From contig NZ_VCIW01000017.1 of the NCBI RefSeq assembly GCF_005765165.1, positions 62,001 to 126,000 of the forward strand: 64,000 nt of DNA. The letters run 5' to 3'. The translations under genes and the position numbers were made by a program. The notes under the pieces were generated by a model, which did no database searches, was not told the DNA's origin, and worked only from the letters and a program-made list of their open reading frames with translations. This stretch comes from Paenibacillus antri (GTDB lineage Bacteria > Bacillota > Bacilli > Paenibacillales > YIM-B00363). This document shows positions 63,549 through 64,000 of the stretch, piece by piece; position 1 is the first letter of the stretch; the number at the start of each line of letters is the position of its first letter.

Positions 63549-64000
63549 TTATCCTTGCACGGGAACTTCCGTCGCCGCCGGCGTTTCCTTCCGCCGGAAC
63601 ACCCGCTTCACTCGATTCGCGAACCGATCCGCATACACGTACATGACCGGTACGAGCAGCAGCGTAATGAGCGTGGAGAACGAGAGACCGAAGATGACGA
63701 CGATCGCCATCGGAGCTTGCATTTCGGCGCCCTCCCCAATGCCCAGGGCCAGCGGCACGAGACCGAGCACGGTCGTGAGCGTCGTCATCAGGATGGCACG
63801 AACGCGGCTCGGCGCCGCTTCGACGATCGCCTCTTCAAGCGACATCCCCCTGCCGCGCAGCGTATTCGTATAATCCACGAGCACAATCGCGTTGTTGACG
63901 ACGATGCCGGCGAGAATGATTACGCCGATGAGCGCCGTGATTCCGAGCGGCGTATTCGTGACGAACAAGCCGACCAGAATGCCGATCAGCGTCGGCGGCA
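63549..64000 (-). CDS. RND-family efflux transporter (AcrB/SwrC-like), C-terminal part
   Basis: The last 150 or so residues of an AcrB-type pump, running off the window edge (the frame continues upstream with TLIGILVGLFVTNTPLG). Typical final spans are visible: LIGVIILAGIVVNNAIVLVDYTNTLRGRGMSLEEAIVEAAPSRVRAILMTTLTTVLGLVPLALG and VIFGLSFSTLITLLLVPVMYVYAD. In Bacillales such pumps (SwrC/YerP) export surfactin-like lipopeptides and other amphiphiles. The partner gene would lie outside the window. Confidence 0.93.
   Translation of the reverse strand, partial: PPTLIGILVGLFVTNTPLGITALIGVIILAGIVVNNAIVLVDYTNTLRGRGMSLEEAIVEAAPSRVRAILMTTLTTVLGLVPLALGIGEGAEMQAPMAIVVIFGLSFSTLITLLLVPVMYVYADRFANRVKRVFRRKETPAATEVPVQG

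Overview
The window looks like chromosomal DNA from a spore-forming, GC-rich Gram-positive bacterium of the Paenibacillus/Cohnella type. The evidence is strong AGGAGG-type ribosome binding sites, many GTG and TTG starts, sugar importers of the LplB/YtcP type without their own ATPase, a c-di-AMP (ydaO-type) riboswitch in front of a LysM/CAP wall gene, AadK- and Rph-type resistance genes, and YesN-like AraC regulators. No rRNA or tRNA gene was recognised. Most of the backbone is visibly GC-rich. Two stretches are more AT-rich and carry mobile genes: 1-3232 and about 47.1-56.9 kb.

Layout. 1-3232: one end of a Tn7-like transposon on the minus strand (tnsA, tnsB, start of tnsC). It ends in four spaced TGACA motifs and is inserted inside a DUF4962/heparinase-type polysaccharide lyase gene. 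3231-12299: the polysaccharide-utilisation operon that was hit (YesN-like AraC regulator, solute-binding lipoprotein, two permeases, Gfo/Idh oxidoreductase, truncated lyase). 12507-14058: ECF sigma factor and its probable anti-sigma partner. 14.2-23.2 kb: housekeeping genes (aldo/keto reductase, WG-repeat protein, DinB, SelO, DUF2935, creatininase, M20 amidohydrolase, ASCH protein). 23.2-25.6 kb: membrane protein, XRE regulator, dehydrogenase and pentapeptide protein in one operon. 25.7-26.6 kb: a FusB-family EF-G-binding protein preceded by what looks like a complete translational attenuator. 26.6-30.4 kb: an NAD salvage operon (NrtR-like Nudix regulator, pncA, pncB, nadE) behind one promoter and operator. 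30.5-38.4 kb: DUF92 protein, nitronate monooxygenase, methyltransferase, ABC exporter, phosphotransferase, and the riboswitch-LysM/CAP unit. 38.5-41.5 kb: TetR, pentapeptide protein and ABC exporter with two matching operators. 41.6-43 kb: decayed DNA. 43-47 kb: glutathione-independent formaldehyde dehydrogenase, then sugar isomerase and oxidoreductase. 47.1-56.9 kb: AT-richer accessory block (aadK, an IS110 element with a candidate bridge RNA, serine recombinase, iteron-like repeats, Rep-like protein, orphan RHS toxin tip with immunity gene, rifampin phosphotransferase). 57.8-62.4 kb: a second sugar importer with a LacI regulator. 62.6-64 kb: XRE/DUF2975 pair and the end of an RND pump.

How it fits together. 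Two carbohydrate uptake loci border a region rich in antibiotic-tolerance genes: FusB-like, AadK, Rph, a TetR-controlled pentapeptide/ABC exporter, an RND pump, and two broken phosphotransferases. Several have readable cis-regulation: the fusB attenuator, the TetR operators, the NrtR-like operator, the riboswitch, and a possible antisense RNA at rph. Small dispersed hairpin repeats sit near gene ends between 38 and 48 kb. All functions are inferred from reading the sequence; no database search was run.
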